DNA of 64,000 nucleotides from positions 558,001-622,000 of the forward strand of contig NZ_OY780958.1 of NCBI RefSeq assembly GCF_963675985.1, given 5' to 3'. Position 1 is the stretch's first letter, and every line of letters begins with the position of its first letter. This stretch comes from an uncultured Roseibium sp. (GTDB taxonomy: Bacteria; Pseudomonadota; Alphaproteobacteria; Rhizobiales; Stappiaceae). A model generated the notes under the pieces. The model saw only the letters and a list, made by a program, of their open reading frames with translations. It was not told the DNA's origin and searched no databases. This document shows positions 18,216 to 27,671 of the stretch, piece by piece. The position numbers were made by a program, and so were the translations under genes.

Positions 18216-18668
18216 GGCATGCCTCCTCTCTCGCAGGGGCACAGGCCGTCTGCGGTGTCTTGGTTGTTGGATATTGGGAAACGGGGGCGATGGAGATAGT
18301 CTCGACATCGGAGGACGCACGTATCGCGCACTTCGCCTACACTATGGATGTGGGGACTATCTATTGCTGTTTCAAACGTTGAGGATACAATTATCCCGTC
18401 TACAAAAGCATTTTACACCAAAAACAAGAACATATCAAGAACAAACATCTCCTTTCCGCCAGCGCGTTTGAGCTTTAACGGGAATAAGGCCCAAGTTATC
18501 CAAAATCGTAAACTGAAAGGATCGAAGGACTTGCAGATGCAGCTAATTCGCGATTATTTTTAATTTAGTTATCAAAACGTGTTGGACTAGCATGGTTGGC
18601 TCGACACTTGGTTTGGAACCTTAGGTTTCAGTCTAATCATGCGAAATCGCTTGGGGGCAACATTTATT
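18216..18668. other. Non-coding stretch at composition boundary
   Basis: About 450 bases between divergent genes. GC-rich sequence gives way near 18350 to AT-rich sequence that continues through the next three genes. It should hold the promoters for the recombinase operon (leftward) and the AT-rich cassette (rightward). Short open frames here look like shadows; no RNA or repeat is evident. Confidence 0.5.
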
Positions 18669-19418
18669 ATGGAGCGGTATTCAGATATCGGAGATTCTGG
18701 AGAGTTTTCTTGGACCCAAAATTCGAAACATCTGCTGGTATTTGTGCACGGCTTTGGCCATACAGCTCCCAATAAAGAACCTGTTTACTGGGACCCTCTT
18801 CCGAAACTATTGGGGTCAGAAGAAAAGGTATCTGAATACGATATTCAATACTTTACCTATGCATCAAACAAGAAAATACTTTTTAATCCACTTAATTTGG
18901 TTCGCGGATATAAGGAAATTGCGGACTATAATGATATTTCGGATAGGCTAATTAGTAATATAACTCAGTTGTCTCGAAAAAAGAATTACAGTTCTATAAA
19001 TATAATTGCGCATAGCTTCGGATGTCACATAGCTCTTGTTGCAGCTGCGGAAGCAAAGAGGACTTCAAAATTCTTTGTAAATAAGCTTTGCCTAATTGCG
19101 GCGCCGAATAAAGCTCCTTGGCAAGCGAGATTCCATTATTACGCGTCTTTCCGGCGCCACAAACATACGAAAACCCTCTCCAACTCTAAAGAACTCACAT
19201 TTAATATTAAGAATCGAGTTTCTGAACTGCGTTCGGAAGAGCCCTGTACGTTCGTTACTCATATATTCTCAGAACATGATGATTTGGTGGTGGATGATAA
19301 GAGTTTGCAGTTTGATCACAAGATTCGACTTTATCAACCTCATACTTGGCATAGGACTATCTCGGGTGCGCAAGATGAAAATTACAGGTTGATCAGAGAT
19401 TGGATAATCGGAAACTAA
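18669..19418 (+). CDS. Alpha/beta-hydrolase of AT-rich cassette
   Basis: About 249 residues. HLLVFVHGFGHTAPN gives the oxyanion-hole HG motif; NIIAHSFGCHIAL carries the nucleophile in AHSFG, a variant of GxSxG; HDDLVVD supplies a candidate Asp and PHTWHRTI the His. So it looks like an active serine hydrolase, perhaps lipase- or esterase-like. ATG at 18669 or 18639 could start it; neither has a strong ribosome site. It is AT-rich and directly followed by two co-directional genes, so it is probably part of a three-gene transferred unit. Confidence 0.75.
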   Translation: MERYSDIGDSGEFSWTQNSKHLLVFVHGFGHTAPNKEPVYWDPLPKLLGSEEKVSEYDIQYFTYASNKKILFNPLNLVRGYKEIADYNDISDRLISNITQLSRKKNYSSINIIAHSFGCHIALVAAAEAKRTSKFFVNKLCLIAAPNKAPWQARFHYYASFRRHKHTKTLSNSKELTFNIKNRVSELRSEEPCTFVTHIFSEHDDLVVDDKSLQFDHKIRLYQPHTWHRTISGAQDENYRLIRDWIIGN

Positions 19419-19421
19419 GTG

Positions 19422-21230
19422 ATGCTCAGCCCAGACATATACAAGATTTTCAATCTAGCTGAATTTGAAGACGCTCACGAGCGACCGCTTCAACCAGAAG
19501 AACTTGACACTATCATATCGAATTTAAGTAATCTTGAGAGTGAATTAAATAAATTGCTCCCGAGATTTAGGGATGTCGCAAGGAACAATGTTGAAGAAAT
19601 CTACTATTTGGACTTCGATGTGATTTATTCGGCAATTAACTGGATCGGACCATTGGCAAAAGAAGAGAGTTTCGTATCTCGTGATAGCTTTTGGTCATCT
19701 CTAGCGATAAATTTGTTATCGACTAAAATGTATGTTTTACCTGGAACCGTATTTGAAATTGTACAATTTGCACGTAAGCAAACGGCATTGCAAAGAAAGA
19801 TAGAATCATCCCAAATTGCTGAGGTATTTTTACATGAATTTCAAAATAAAAGTGAATTTTCAAAATCCAGAACTTTTTTGGATACTGTTAATACATTAAA
19901 AAGAATTCAGTTTGGAGAAAAGACCTATTTTATTTTGAATAAAATTTTCTCTCAAAATGCAATTTTTCATCATTTTTACAAAGGGTATCAATTTGATCGA
20001 GATATTTTCCAAAGTGCTTACACATATCTACGGTCGATTTCTTCGCGTCGAGATCAGTATATTAACAATAGAGTTGATGCGATGAATTTTGCAATATGTG
20101 CCTATTATAACGAGCTTGACCATCAGCGTCATCATACAATTGTTTCCAACTCCAAGTCTCTTCTTAATTTGCCTGCTCCAGCTGTTAGTAGTGATAATGT
20201 AAGCTCATTATTTTATAGTGAGGGAAATCATGTTTCTACTGCGAGGCAAGCTTGTATTTATCACTTAATTCGCCGGATATCCGAGGATGATAATAATGCA
20301 GCGGAGTTGATATGTAGAACATGGATTAAAAATGTTAACCTTGTTAAATATAAAATATCTGAGTTGGTTTCCTCTAGCTCTGATCGATCGGTGTTCTCAA
20401 ACGAAATCGTTAACAATGATCAATTGATAGATACAATGTGGATGTTTGAAAGCCTTCAAAAGGAGTTCTCAAATTTAAGACATAAGCAAAGAAGAGAATT
20501 GCATGCGTTTCGAAAAACATATCAATTTTCCGATCATAAAAAATTTATGATTGACATTTCTGATAATATATTTTCGAGTATAAAAAACACTAAATACTAT
20601 AATATTATTATGAATAATAAATTGACTGATGAGAAGGCGGAAATTTCCGAGTTTACTATTTCTACAGAAACCGGGTTGCAAAAGGCATTTGAAATTTTTT
20701 CTAAAGAGCAGGCAGTGAATATCACTGGTGGGGAAAGTGGGTTTCGGATTTGGGGACGCGTGGAAATGCCGATGAAGAAATTTATCGATGATGTGACGCA
20801 TACTTCAAGAAATATTCGCCATAAATTTTACAATGATATATACAGCCTTGAGGGCCTTACAAGCGAAGATGCGGAAGTCTTTTTCCAAGATGCTAGCTGG
20901 CATTTTTTGTCCCGGGAAGGCTGTGCAATAACTTCGCACTTGCCTATGGGTGACCTTCCTGATTTTAAAAAAGTAGTTGCAAAACTCAATTTGACAGCTA
21001 ACGATTCTCTATATTGTCGCTTCGATTCTCCGATATTCTCCGTATCTTATGATGGTGTTATGGCGGGTGCCTTGACTCAAACGCAGGTGGAATTTGACTT
21101 GAGGGATATGTTTGATAATTTCCTCGGACTTAGCTTTCCACTTAGATCTACTGCTGCAGATACAACCATTACAAAATGCTCTGATGCTTCTAATTTAGTT
21201 TTTCTGTCGCATGTACCAGCCCAACACTAG
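19422..21230 (+). CDS. Large unknown protein, possible PIN-like nuclease
   Basis: About 602 residues, AT-rich, starting 3 bases after the hydrolase stop (GTG 19419 is an alternative start). I do not recognise the family. The N-terminal third resembles a PIN layout: YYLDFDVIYSAI (Asp near 65-67), VLPGTVFEIVQF (Glu near 113), NNRVDAMNFAI (Asp near 220), then HHTIVSNSKSLL like the PIN C-terminal strand. The rest shows no known motif. Tight coupling with the hydrolase suggests that they work together. The PIN reading is inference. Confidence 0.7.
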   Translation: MLSPDIYKIFNLAEFEDAHERPLQPEELDTIISNLSNLESELNKLLPRFRDVARNNVEEIYYLDFDVIYSAINWIGPLAKEESFVSRDSFWSSLAINLLSTKMYVLPGTVFEIVQFARKQTALQRKIESSQIAEVFLHEFQNKSEFSKSRTFLDTVNTLKRIQFGEKTYFILNKIFSQNAIFHHFYKGYQFDRDIFQSAYTYLRSISSRRDQYINNRVDAMNFAICAYYNELDHQRHHTIVSNSKSLLNLPAPAVSSDNVSSLFYSEGNHVSTARQACIYHLIRRISEDDNNAAELICRTWIKNVNLVKYKISELVSSSSDRSVFSNEIVNNDQLIDTMWMFESLQKEFSNLRHKQRRELHAFRKTYQFSDHKKFMIDISDNIFSSIKNTKYYNIIMNNKLTDEKAEISEFTISTETGLQKAFEIFSKEQAVNITGGESGFRIWGRVEMPMKKFIDDVTHTSRNIRHKFYNDIYSLEGLTSEDAEVFFQDASWHFLSREGCAITSHLPMGDLPDFKKVVAKLNLTANDSLYCRFDSPIFSVSYDGVMAGALTQTQVEFDLRDMFDNFLGLSFPLRSTAADTTITKCSDASNLVFLSHVPAQH

Positions 21231-21246
21231 ACCACGGTAATCGGTA

Positions 21247-21753
21247 ATGATTTCGAATCTTGACCCAGAAATTTGGGAAAAGTGGAAAACGGAATGTAGC
21301 GGAAGGCATATCTTTAAGGGATACGCAAGCAAGGCTGCGGGTGCTGAATATATTGCACTTGTTCGTGCTGATGAGCAAAGGCCTTTAGATTGTCTAGCCG
21401 AGATCAATGATAATTCCGTCCCTGTTCACGCGTTGGCGATAAAAATTCAGAAGGAAGTGCCAATGTATGTCAATATTTCTGGTAATTCAGACAAGGGGGT
21501 ATGCGAATTTGATTTTCAGCCGAAAGATCTACCACAGGAGTTCTTCTGCAACGTTTCCTTAGATCAGGTGCATGGCACCCAAGATGGTAATAAATTTGCG
21601 GAAGTAGCCATCCCTATATCTCGGGACAATATTAAGCATATAAATGATTGTTGTATTACTGGGAACATTCGGTTTGCATACCAGGAAGGGCCAAATGGAA
21701 ATCGCGGGCAAAGCACTGCAGATGTTGGAGAATATCGAATACACTTAAGATAG
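21247..21753 (+). CDS. Unknown third protein of AT-rich cassette
   Basis: 168 residues, no signal or membrane segment, and no motif I recognise. It starts 16 bases after the preceding stop, in the same AT-rich composition, and appears to end the operon. The beta-rich pattern (e.g. VPMYVNISGNS, KGVCEFDFQPKDLP) suggests a compact beta domain. Its role is not known. Confidence 0.65.
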   Translation: MISNLDPEIWEKWKTECSGRHIFKGYASKAAGAEYIALVRADEQRPLDCLAEINDNSVPVHALAIKIQKEVPMYVNISGNSDKGVCEFDFQPKDLPQEFFCNVSLDQVHGTQDGNKFAEVAIPISRDNIKHINDCCITGNIRFAYQEGPNGNRGQSTADVGEYRIHLR

Positions 21754-22471
21754 TTTAGAAATCAAGAATTGATTTTGAGGACCCTACTGTCGCAAGGGAA
21801 TGACTTTTTTAAACGGGTGTAAGGTATCTGCTGACGCAGCGAAACGAACTGGCGTTCGCAAGATGTGTACGGGCGTATTACCCGTACCATCTTGGCAAGG
21901 GGGCCCGCTGGCGCGCCCCCGTTGCATCCCCCCGGCGCTTGACCCGGTTCATGCATCGAGCATGCACCTGATCATCCAATCGTATCGCCGATTGATCCCC
22001 CGCAAAGGAGAATTCTTTCTCCTCTGCACACCATCGATCAAAGGGATTGTCGCATCCCCTTGAAACCCTCTCGCACCGTTTGGCCCGTTGCATCCCCAGT
22101 CATGTGAGCTTCCAGGCTCCCCCGACACCCCCATGGTCAACGCGAGGACGATGCGGGTATCATCGCGAACAGATCAAAGCGATCACGGAATCATTCCTTG
22201 TTCAACGGCCGCTTTGCGTTCCCAAGGCGGATGTTCCGCGGCATTCGACTCGGTTCCTGTAAACTGCCGTTCGTTGCGCGATAAACGAAGGTCCATAGAG
22301 GGCGGAAAGCGGTCATTCGCTGCGGGTGCAAGCTGAGAAAAAATCGCTTGAAAAGCTGCCATCGATCCGCGTGGGAACCTAATGTGCTAAACCCATTTGC
22401 GCATCCTCATTTATAGACGATTTACTTGGCTGCTCAACCAAACTAGCTTCACCCTAGAATTGTATTTTTGG
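21754..22471. other. Hairpin-rich non-coding stretch
   Basis: About 700 bases with no convincing gene, where composition returns from AT-rich to GC-rich. It holds a perfect 7-bp hairpin AGGAGAA/TTCTCCT at 22006-22023, a 6-bp hairpin CAATCG/CGATTG at 21977-21994, and several GCATCCCC strings. It must also contain the promoter for the SIR2-HerA genes. It may be a scar from cargo exchange. Confidence 0.45.
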
Positions 22472-23836
22472 GTGGTAGAATTGAAAAACTTTTGGGATGG
22501 AGAGCCGACAGGCAAGAAAGAACTGTTGCGTCTCTTAACGCGCGAGGGAAAGTGGCTGCGCTGGGAGGGTGAGAGGGAAGACCCAGACGACCCCAGCAGG
22601 AAACCAAAGGCCGGCTGCAAGGATCAGGTCGATGCGGCCATGTTGGCGGCGTTGCACTCGACTAATGTGGTTGTGCTGTTGGGGTCTGGCGCATCCTTCT
22701 CGGCCAAGAACGAAGGCGGGCCGAACGCGCCGGGGATGGGTGATCTATGGCATGCCGTGCGAGACGCCGTTTCGGAAGATAATTTGGTTGACCATAAAGA
22801 ATTTGACGATCTCGCAAAGAAAATAATGGGTGGCCTACCGGAGAACGACAGCGAGGGAAAGCAGACGGCAGGAGATATCGAAAGCCTGTTGAGCCTCTGC
22901 AAAATGCAAATCGAGCTGCTTAGCATTCGGGCAAAAAACGACCCTAAATTCGCTGAAATGCCTTGGTTGAAAGAGCTGATCGAGTTTGTTCGCGTCGCTG
23001 AAAACACGATCTTGGGCAAAGTGAATTTCGTAGGTGCGGAAACGGACTTGCCCGCGCACTGGGCATTCTTGAAGAAGTTCGCGCGCCGATCGCCTGAAAA
23101 GCCCCGGGTGAAGCTGTTCACAACGAATTATGATCTGTGCATCGAGACGGCGGGGCTCCGCCTAGGTATCGTACTGATTGATGGTTTTTCTCACAGTGCT
23201 GAACAGCGGTTCAACCGTGACCACTTCGACCATGAGATCGTGCGGCGAGCCGCATCCGGCACGAAGACCGATTATCTGGACGGCGTGTTTCACCTTTACA
23301 AGCTGCACGGCTCAGTCGATTGGCGACGACGGTCCGATGAGGTAGTTATCCGTAGTATCGAAGAGCCCCGCGACTGCCGAAAGCCAGTCCTGATTTATCC
23401 GCGTTCTTCCAAATATCAGGAGGCGTTTGAAAGTCCATATCTCGACATGTTTGCGGCCTTGCAGGCAGCGCTTCGAGAACCCGACACGACGCTGATCGTC
23501 TCTGGGTTTGGTTTCGCTGATGATCATATCAGCGCCCCGATCTGGTCAGCCATTGAAACGAACCTTTCGCTGCGCCTCGTGCTTTGTGATCGCGGGTTCA
23601 TAGAACATCAAAAGCTTTTCGATAAAGAGGCGCAGGAAATCGCCCTCGAACTTGGGGGGCAACGCCCCTACCAGAGCAAGATCGCGCGCCTTGTGAAACA
23701 GGGCGACACGCGCATCACTATGCTGAATGGTCGTTTCGAAGACCTTGCCGATGCTTTGCCGATGATATCGGGCAAGTCAGATCGCCAGCTTTTGCAGGAC
23801 CGGCTTGAAAAGTTGCGCGAGGGCGATAGCGCATGA
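22472..23836 (+). CDS. SIR2-domain NADase of SIR2-HerA defence system
   Basis: About 454 residues. SIR2 signatures are clear: VVLLGSGASFSA (NAD-binding loop, near residue 70), LFTTNYDLCIE (near 218) and LYKLHGSVDW (catalytic His, near 278). The C-terminal half is the extended SIR2-like fold typical of defence proteins. It overlaps the HerA gene by 4 bases. In known SIR2-HerA systems the pair depletes NAD+ on phage infection. The start is uncertain: GTG 22472 and TTG 22481 or 22397 are possible, and none has a strong ribosome site. Confidence 0.88.
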   Translation: MVELKNFWDGEPTGKKELLRLLTREGKWLRWEGEREDPDDPSRKPKAGCKDQVDAAMLAALHSTNVVVLLGSGASFSAKNEGGPNAPGMGDLWHAVRDAVSEDNLVDHKEFDDLAKKIMGGLPENDSEGKQTAGDIESLLSLCKMQIELLSIRAKNDPKFAEMPWLKELIEFVRVAENTILGKVNFVGAETDLPAHWAFLKKFARRSPEKPRVKLFTTNYDLCIETAGLRLGIVLIDGFSHSAEQRFNRDHFDHEIVRRAASGTKTDYLDGVFHLYKLHGSVDWRRRSDEVVIRSIEEPRDCRKPVLIYPRSSKYQEAFESPYLDMFAALQAALREPDTTLIVSGFGFADDHISAPIWSAIETNLSLRLVLCDRGFIEHQKLFDKEAQEIALELGGQRPYQSKIARLVKQGDTRITMLNGRFEDLADALPMISGKSDRQLLQDRLEKLREGDSA

Positions 23837-25641
23837 CCGAGCTTACCTCCCTGATCGACCCGTCTAAGCGCATTGGAACGGTGACTCGGGTGAGTGCCAG
23901 TGCTGTGGAACTCACCTTGCCGAATGCTCTCGCAGCCCTCGGTCGGCGTGGGCTGGCCAAAGGCTCTGTAGGCGATTTCGTGTTTGTCGATTGCGACCGC
24001 GCTGCGATCTTAGGTCGGGTAACCGAGGTTGGCATTCCAGACAGACAACGAAATCTCCTTGAACACCAGATCGAAACCGATCCCACTGTAGAGCCGCAAG
24101 GGCGCGTGCAGTTATTGGCGACCGTGAGTAAGATCACTCGGAAGGTTACGCGTGGTATTAACACCCAGCCAAGGGTGGGCGACGGGGTCTTTCTCGCAGA
24201 AGGCGGGGCGCTGTCTAATTCCATCAAGGATGCCTTGGAAGGTGACTTGAAGGGAGAGCGTGCGCCGTTGCTCGTTGAGTTGGGGTACCTATCCGGGCTG
24301 GACGATGCCGCCCTTAGTATTCCGCCTGAAAAATTGTTCGGTCGTCATTGCGGGGTGTTTGGTGCGACTGGCGGGGGGAAGAGCTGGACAGTATCCCGAC
24401 TCGTCAATGAGATCGTGCGTATCGGTGGGAAGTGCATTCTGTTCGACCCCACAGGAGAGTTCGCTGGAAAGGTGGCCAACGCGCGGGAGTTTGAGTTTTC
24501 CAATGACCAAGCCGCTGAAGGACGCCTGGTAAGATTTCCTAGTGAGAAGTTGTCTGAGCTTGATTTGAACGCCTTACTCAGACCAACCGGTCAAAGCCAA
24601 GGCCCAACTCTTCGGAGTGCGATAATCAGCTTAAGACTGGCCCGTCTGTTGCTGGCAGACCCGGAGCGATTTCCACAGCAGGCGGTCGATGGCAGCGATG
24701 CCTTTCGGGTTGGGGTGCAACACAACAGCCAAACGGTCGGTTTCATTCACCTTGACGCGAACAGAACTATTTCGAAAGCAAACCAGCCGAGGAAACCACT
24801 CGGTCGCGCTCAACTGATGCTTGCTGAAGAGTTAGCTGCAGATAACTGTGACTTCGATCTCAAAGTGCTTTCTAATCAAATTGGCAAAGAGTGCCTGTTC
24901 CCGGCGAACGCGGATGGTACATTTGGCGGGGTGGATCCGAAGCAAGTAGGCTACAATAATACCTTGGTCATTCGCATCGAGACACTTTTGAACTCACCCG
25001 ATATGTCATGCTTCTTTTCTCAAGAAGGGGCGGACATATGTGCAGAAATCGAGGCGTTTCTTGATGATCCGCATGCAAGGGCTTTGGTGCTTTCATTCGA
25101 AAACGTGAGCTTCAAGCACAATGCACGTGAGCTGCTTCTTAACGCTCTCGGGCGCTACCTACTCAGTATCGCGCGGCAAGGGCGTTTCCGACAAAATCCG
25201 CTTGTTTGCCTACTGGATGAAGCTCACCAATTTATTGGCCGATCTGTGGGCGATGAACAGAATGGCGTTAACCTCGATGCCTTTGGCCTTATCGCCAAGG
25301 AAGGCAGGAAATACGGGCTGACCACCGTTATCGCGACTCAGCGCCCCAGAGATGTACCGCAGGATGTTCTCAGCCAGCTTGGAACTATGTTTGTTCATCG
25401 GCTTACCAATGACCGCGACCGAGAAACTATTGAGAGGGCATGCGGTGACCTTGATCGCAGCGCCGCTGCTTTCATCCCATCGTTGTCACAGGGCGAGGCG
25501 ATTATCGTTGGCCCAGATCTGCCTGCACCTTTGCCGATCAAGATGAGCAGACCAGAAAAAGGTCAGCAACCAGAAAGCCACGGCCCGAACTATCAGATGT
25601 ATTGGGGACGTGAGCAAGTCGGGCATGTGGTTGATGAGTAG
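23833..25641 (+). CDS. HerA-like ATPase of SIR2-HerA defence system
   Basis: 602 residues. An N-terminal HAS-barrel-like region is followed by a FtsK/HerA ATPase: Walker A FGATGGGKSWTVSRL (near 177), Walker B CLLDEAHQF (near 460), then TTVIATQRPRDVPQDVLSQL and VHRLTNDRDRETI. HerA proteins form hexameric rings. The ATGA overlap with the SIR2 gene shows translational coupling and supports a complex. DUF87-type annotation would also fit. Confidence 0.92.
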   Translation: MTELTSLIDPSKRIGTVTRVSASAVELTLPNALAALGRRGLAKGSVGDFVFVDCDRAAILGRVTEVGIPDRQRNLLEHQIETDPTVEPQGRVQLLATVSKITRKVTRGINTQPRVGDGVFLAEGGALSNSIKDALEGDLKGERAPLLVELGYLSGLDDAALSIPPEKLFGRHCGVFGATGGGKSWTVSRLVNEIVRIGGKCILFDPTGEFAGKVANAREFEFSNDQAAEGRLVRFPSEKLSELDLNALLRPTGQSQGPTLRSAIISLRLARLLLADPERFPQQAVDGSDAFRVGVQHNSQTVGFIHLDANRTISKANQPRKPLGRAQLMLAEELAADNCDFDLKVLSNQIGKECLFPANADGTFGGVDPKQVGYNNTLVIRIETLLNSPDMSCFFSQEGADICAEIEAFLDDPHARALVLSFENVSFKHNARELLLNALGRYLLSIARQGRFRQNPLVCLLDEAHQFIGRSVGDEQNGVNLDAFGLIAKEGRKYGLTTVIATQRPRDVPQDVLSQLGTMFVHRLTNDRDRETIERACGDLDRSAAAFIPSLSQGEAIIVGPDLPAPLPIKMSRPEKGQQPESHGPNYQMYWGREQVGHVVDE

Positions 25642-25754
25642 TTTTAAGATCGCCTGCCGGGGGTATGCTGCCACTGGTTTGTTACTTCGTGCAAAAGCTT
25701 GCTCCACAGTGACGGCAACAAAACTCGCTTGCAAATACATCTTGGAGTAGAGAA

Positions 25755-26819
25755 TTGCCCAAGAGATCTGTTTCTCAGAGGATCGGTGATCAGGCCGAAC
25801 ATCTTGCTCAAGGAGTCTTCCTGGACGCACCGAATTGGGTTTGTCGAACTCAGTCGCATGATTTCGGAATTGATCTCGAAGCAGAGCTTATCGACATCAC
25901 GCAAGGCATCGAAGAACTGTCTGGCGCCCTGGTGAAAATTCAAGTCAAGGGAACGCTAAAGCCCATCTATAGAAACCGTGGTTATTACGTTCGACTGAAA
26001 ACCGACTATCTGAAGTACGCAAACCAGTTCCGGATCCCGGTTCTCCTTCTATTGGTGAATGTGCGGAGCAACGAAATCTATTATCTGTGGCTGCAAGAAT
26101 ACCTTATCGGAAGAGAGGACATTATCTATGGTGCCAGAAGCGTTCTGCTAAAAGTTCCTGAAGAAAATGAGCTTATGCAATCGCTCCAACACGCCTTACC
26201 AGAGATTGCACTCGGTGTGGGCAAGGCCTCTCAGTTTATGGCCGTCCAAAAACTGTTCGAGGTGTTTTCCGCCAAGTATGATTCTAAGGCACTGGGGCTG
26301 GCTTCGGACCTGCTAGAGCACCTTGGCGAGGATGGTCACGTCGCGATTTTCAATGGAGCCATCGACAAACTGATCAAGCGAGGTCCCCACCTTTCTCGGG
26401 TGGACTCACAAGAATTCGGAAAAGTTCTGGCTGACCTTGCGCGCCGATTTGGCGACAGGTTGGATGTTGAGCAAATCCTGAAGATGGTAGTTAGAGGTGA
26501 CACCTACTCGCTAGCCGGTCTCGATGGTTTGCTGGGCCTGTATGATGGTTTTCCTGACTATGCGAAGTCGCTTGATTTGGCACGTCGTTTCGACGAGTTG
26601 GGACTCTATGAGTTGAGTTGGTATAGTCGATTTCGTGAAGCACATTCCGAATTAGATTCGATGAGTATTTGGCTGAAAATTGCCAACTTAGAAACTGCGT
26701 TCGAAACCGGGTCTGGCACTCTTCATATTCCACGAGAAGCCCGCGATTATTGCACCGTGAAGTGGCCAAACCGCGCTGATGCTGTTTATCTTCAATCTCT
26801 CCGGATTAAGGAGCCTTAG
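25755..26819 (+). CDS. DUF4365 protein next to SIR2-HerA
   Basis: 354 residues. The N-terminal ~140 residues match DUF4365: QRIGDQAEHLAQ, then HDFGIDLEAEL (Asp 36 and 40, Glu 42-44) and VKIQVKGT (Gln 63, Lys 65). This acidic-x-QxK spacing is that of PD-(D/E)XK nuclease folds. The C-terminal ~200 residues are helical and unrecognised. The TTG start has a GGAG site 8 bases upstream. It lies 113 bases behind HerA on the same strand, so it may be a third component or an independent defence gene. Confidence 0.8.
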   Translation: MPKRSVSQRIGDQAEHLAQGVFLDAPNWVCRTQSHDFGIDLEAELIDITQGIEELSGALVKIQVKGTLKPIYRNRGYYVRLKTDYLKYANQFRIPVLLLLVNVRSNEIYYLWLQEYLIGREDIIYGARSVLLKVPEENELMQSLQHALPEIALGVGKASQFMAVQKLFEVFSAKYDSKALGLASDLLEHLGEDGHVAIFNGAIDKLIKRGPHLSRVDSQEFGKVLADLARRFGDRLDVEQILKMVVRGDTYSLAGLDGLLGLYDGFPDYAKSLDLARRFDELGLYELSWYSRFREAHSELDSMSIWLKIANLETAFETGSGTLHIPREARDYCTVKWPNRADAVYLQSLRIKEP

Positions 26820-27304
26820 ATCATCAAGCTAGTTGGGTGCAGTCAATGCAAGTTTGGTGTCGCAAAGGGACAATGTTGTGCGCGCCATGACGCTCTGGCC
26901 TGCAAAAGAGATTGCTGGTCAGATGCAACGAAAGCCCACTTTATGCCGTAGTCCTGACCTTCCGAAGACTGCAACTTTTGCGCTCGCAGCAAATGGCCGG
27001 TTCGACGGGCCGCGCCGTGGCATTGGCAGTATGTGTTCAAGGTCGGCTATGGGCCGGAAGCGCCAGCCTTGCCGGTTTCGGCGAATGACTGGAAATAGCG
27101 ATTTACTGCCTAAAAGCCGCCAGTCCGCTCCCAGCCCCAATCTGGCTGTTGAATCAAATAGCTGCGGATCAACTTCGCGCCCTTTCTAGTCGCTGATATC
27201 GGAGCCGTTCTGTTTCCCGCGCATCCGGGCGGGCTCTCGTGAACCAAACCCGCTTGCCGCGGTTTTGGCCGTTCGGCATCGATCCCTGATGCAGACTGTT
27301 CGGT

Positions 27305-27324
27305 CCGCCTGATTTGTCAGGCGG
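27305..27324 (+). terminator. Stem-loop, terminator-like
   Basis: A perfect 8-bp stem CCGCCTGA/TCAGGCGG with loop TTTG, followed by a T-rich GCTTTGTCTTTC run. This fits a rho-independent terminator reading rightward, perhaps ending transcription from the defence genes upstream. Confidence 0.6.
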
Positions 27325-27335
27325 GCTTTGTCTTT

Positions 27336-27356
27336 CATGCCGGGTTCCCCGGCATG
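27336..27356. terminator. Second stem-loop, terminator-like
   Basis: A perfect 9-bp stem CATGCCGGG/CCCGGCATG with a 3-base loop, 11 bases after the previous hairpin. There is no long T-run on its 3' side; a T-rich segment (TTTGTCTTT) lies on its 5' side, so it could end leftward transcription. Confidence 0.4.
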
Positions 27357-27532
27357 GCTCCCATCTTTCCAGCTTACATCAAAACCGGGGACGCTTTGGC
27401 TGTCAGTCAAATCCTTCCGCCGTAAGGCGCCCGTAAAGCCGGCCCAGGGAACCTGTGCCGGCAAGGGCTTCTAACGGTCTCCCGAGAAGAATTGGACTGA
27501 TCCCCGGATTTTGATCGAACGTCCGTTTTTGC

Positions 27533-27557
27533 GCCCGCGGCCCTTTGGTCCGCGGGC
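27533..27557. promoter_or_regulatory. Stem-loop in the ardA upstream region
   Basis: A perfect 8-bp stem GCCCGCGG/CCGCGGGC with a 9-base loop that can pair further (CC/GG). It lies about 115 bases before the ardA start. It could be a terminator, attenuator or single-strand promoter-like hairpin; known ssDNA promoters of ard genes use such structures, but I cannot show this here. Confidence 0.4.
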
Positions 27558-27671
27558 AAGTCTTTGCCTCGTTTTTCCGGACGCTCGCCGCTGGGCAAGG
27601 GAGCATGCGCGGGGTCTTTTCTTTTTTGAAAGCGCTTCGCGTGAAAGCAACCGAACCCAAGCGAGGCAACC

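Larger units (their letters stand above)
26820..27671. other. Long non-coding stretch before ardA
   Basis: About 850 bases. Open frames here have no recognisable homology and poor codon structure, so I do not call a gene. The right half carries three strong hairpins (listed separately) and the upstream region of ardA. It may hold regulatory elements for anti-restriction gene expression. Confidence 0.5.

Noticed and set aside
26833..27189. A 118-residue open frame downstream of the DUF4365 gene
   Set aside because: Composition is low quality, no ribosome site, and no recognisable domain; it looks like chance in GC-rich DNA.
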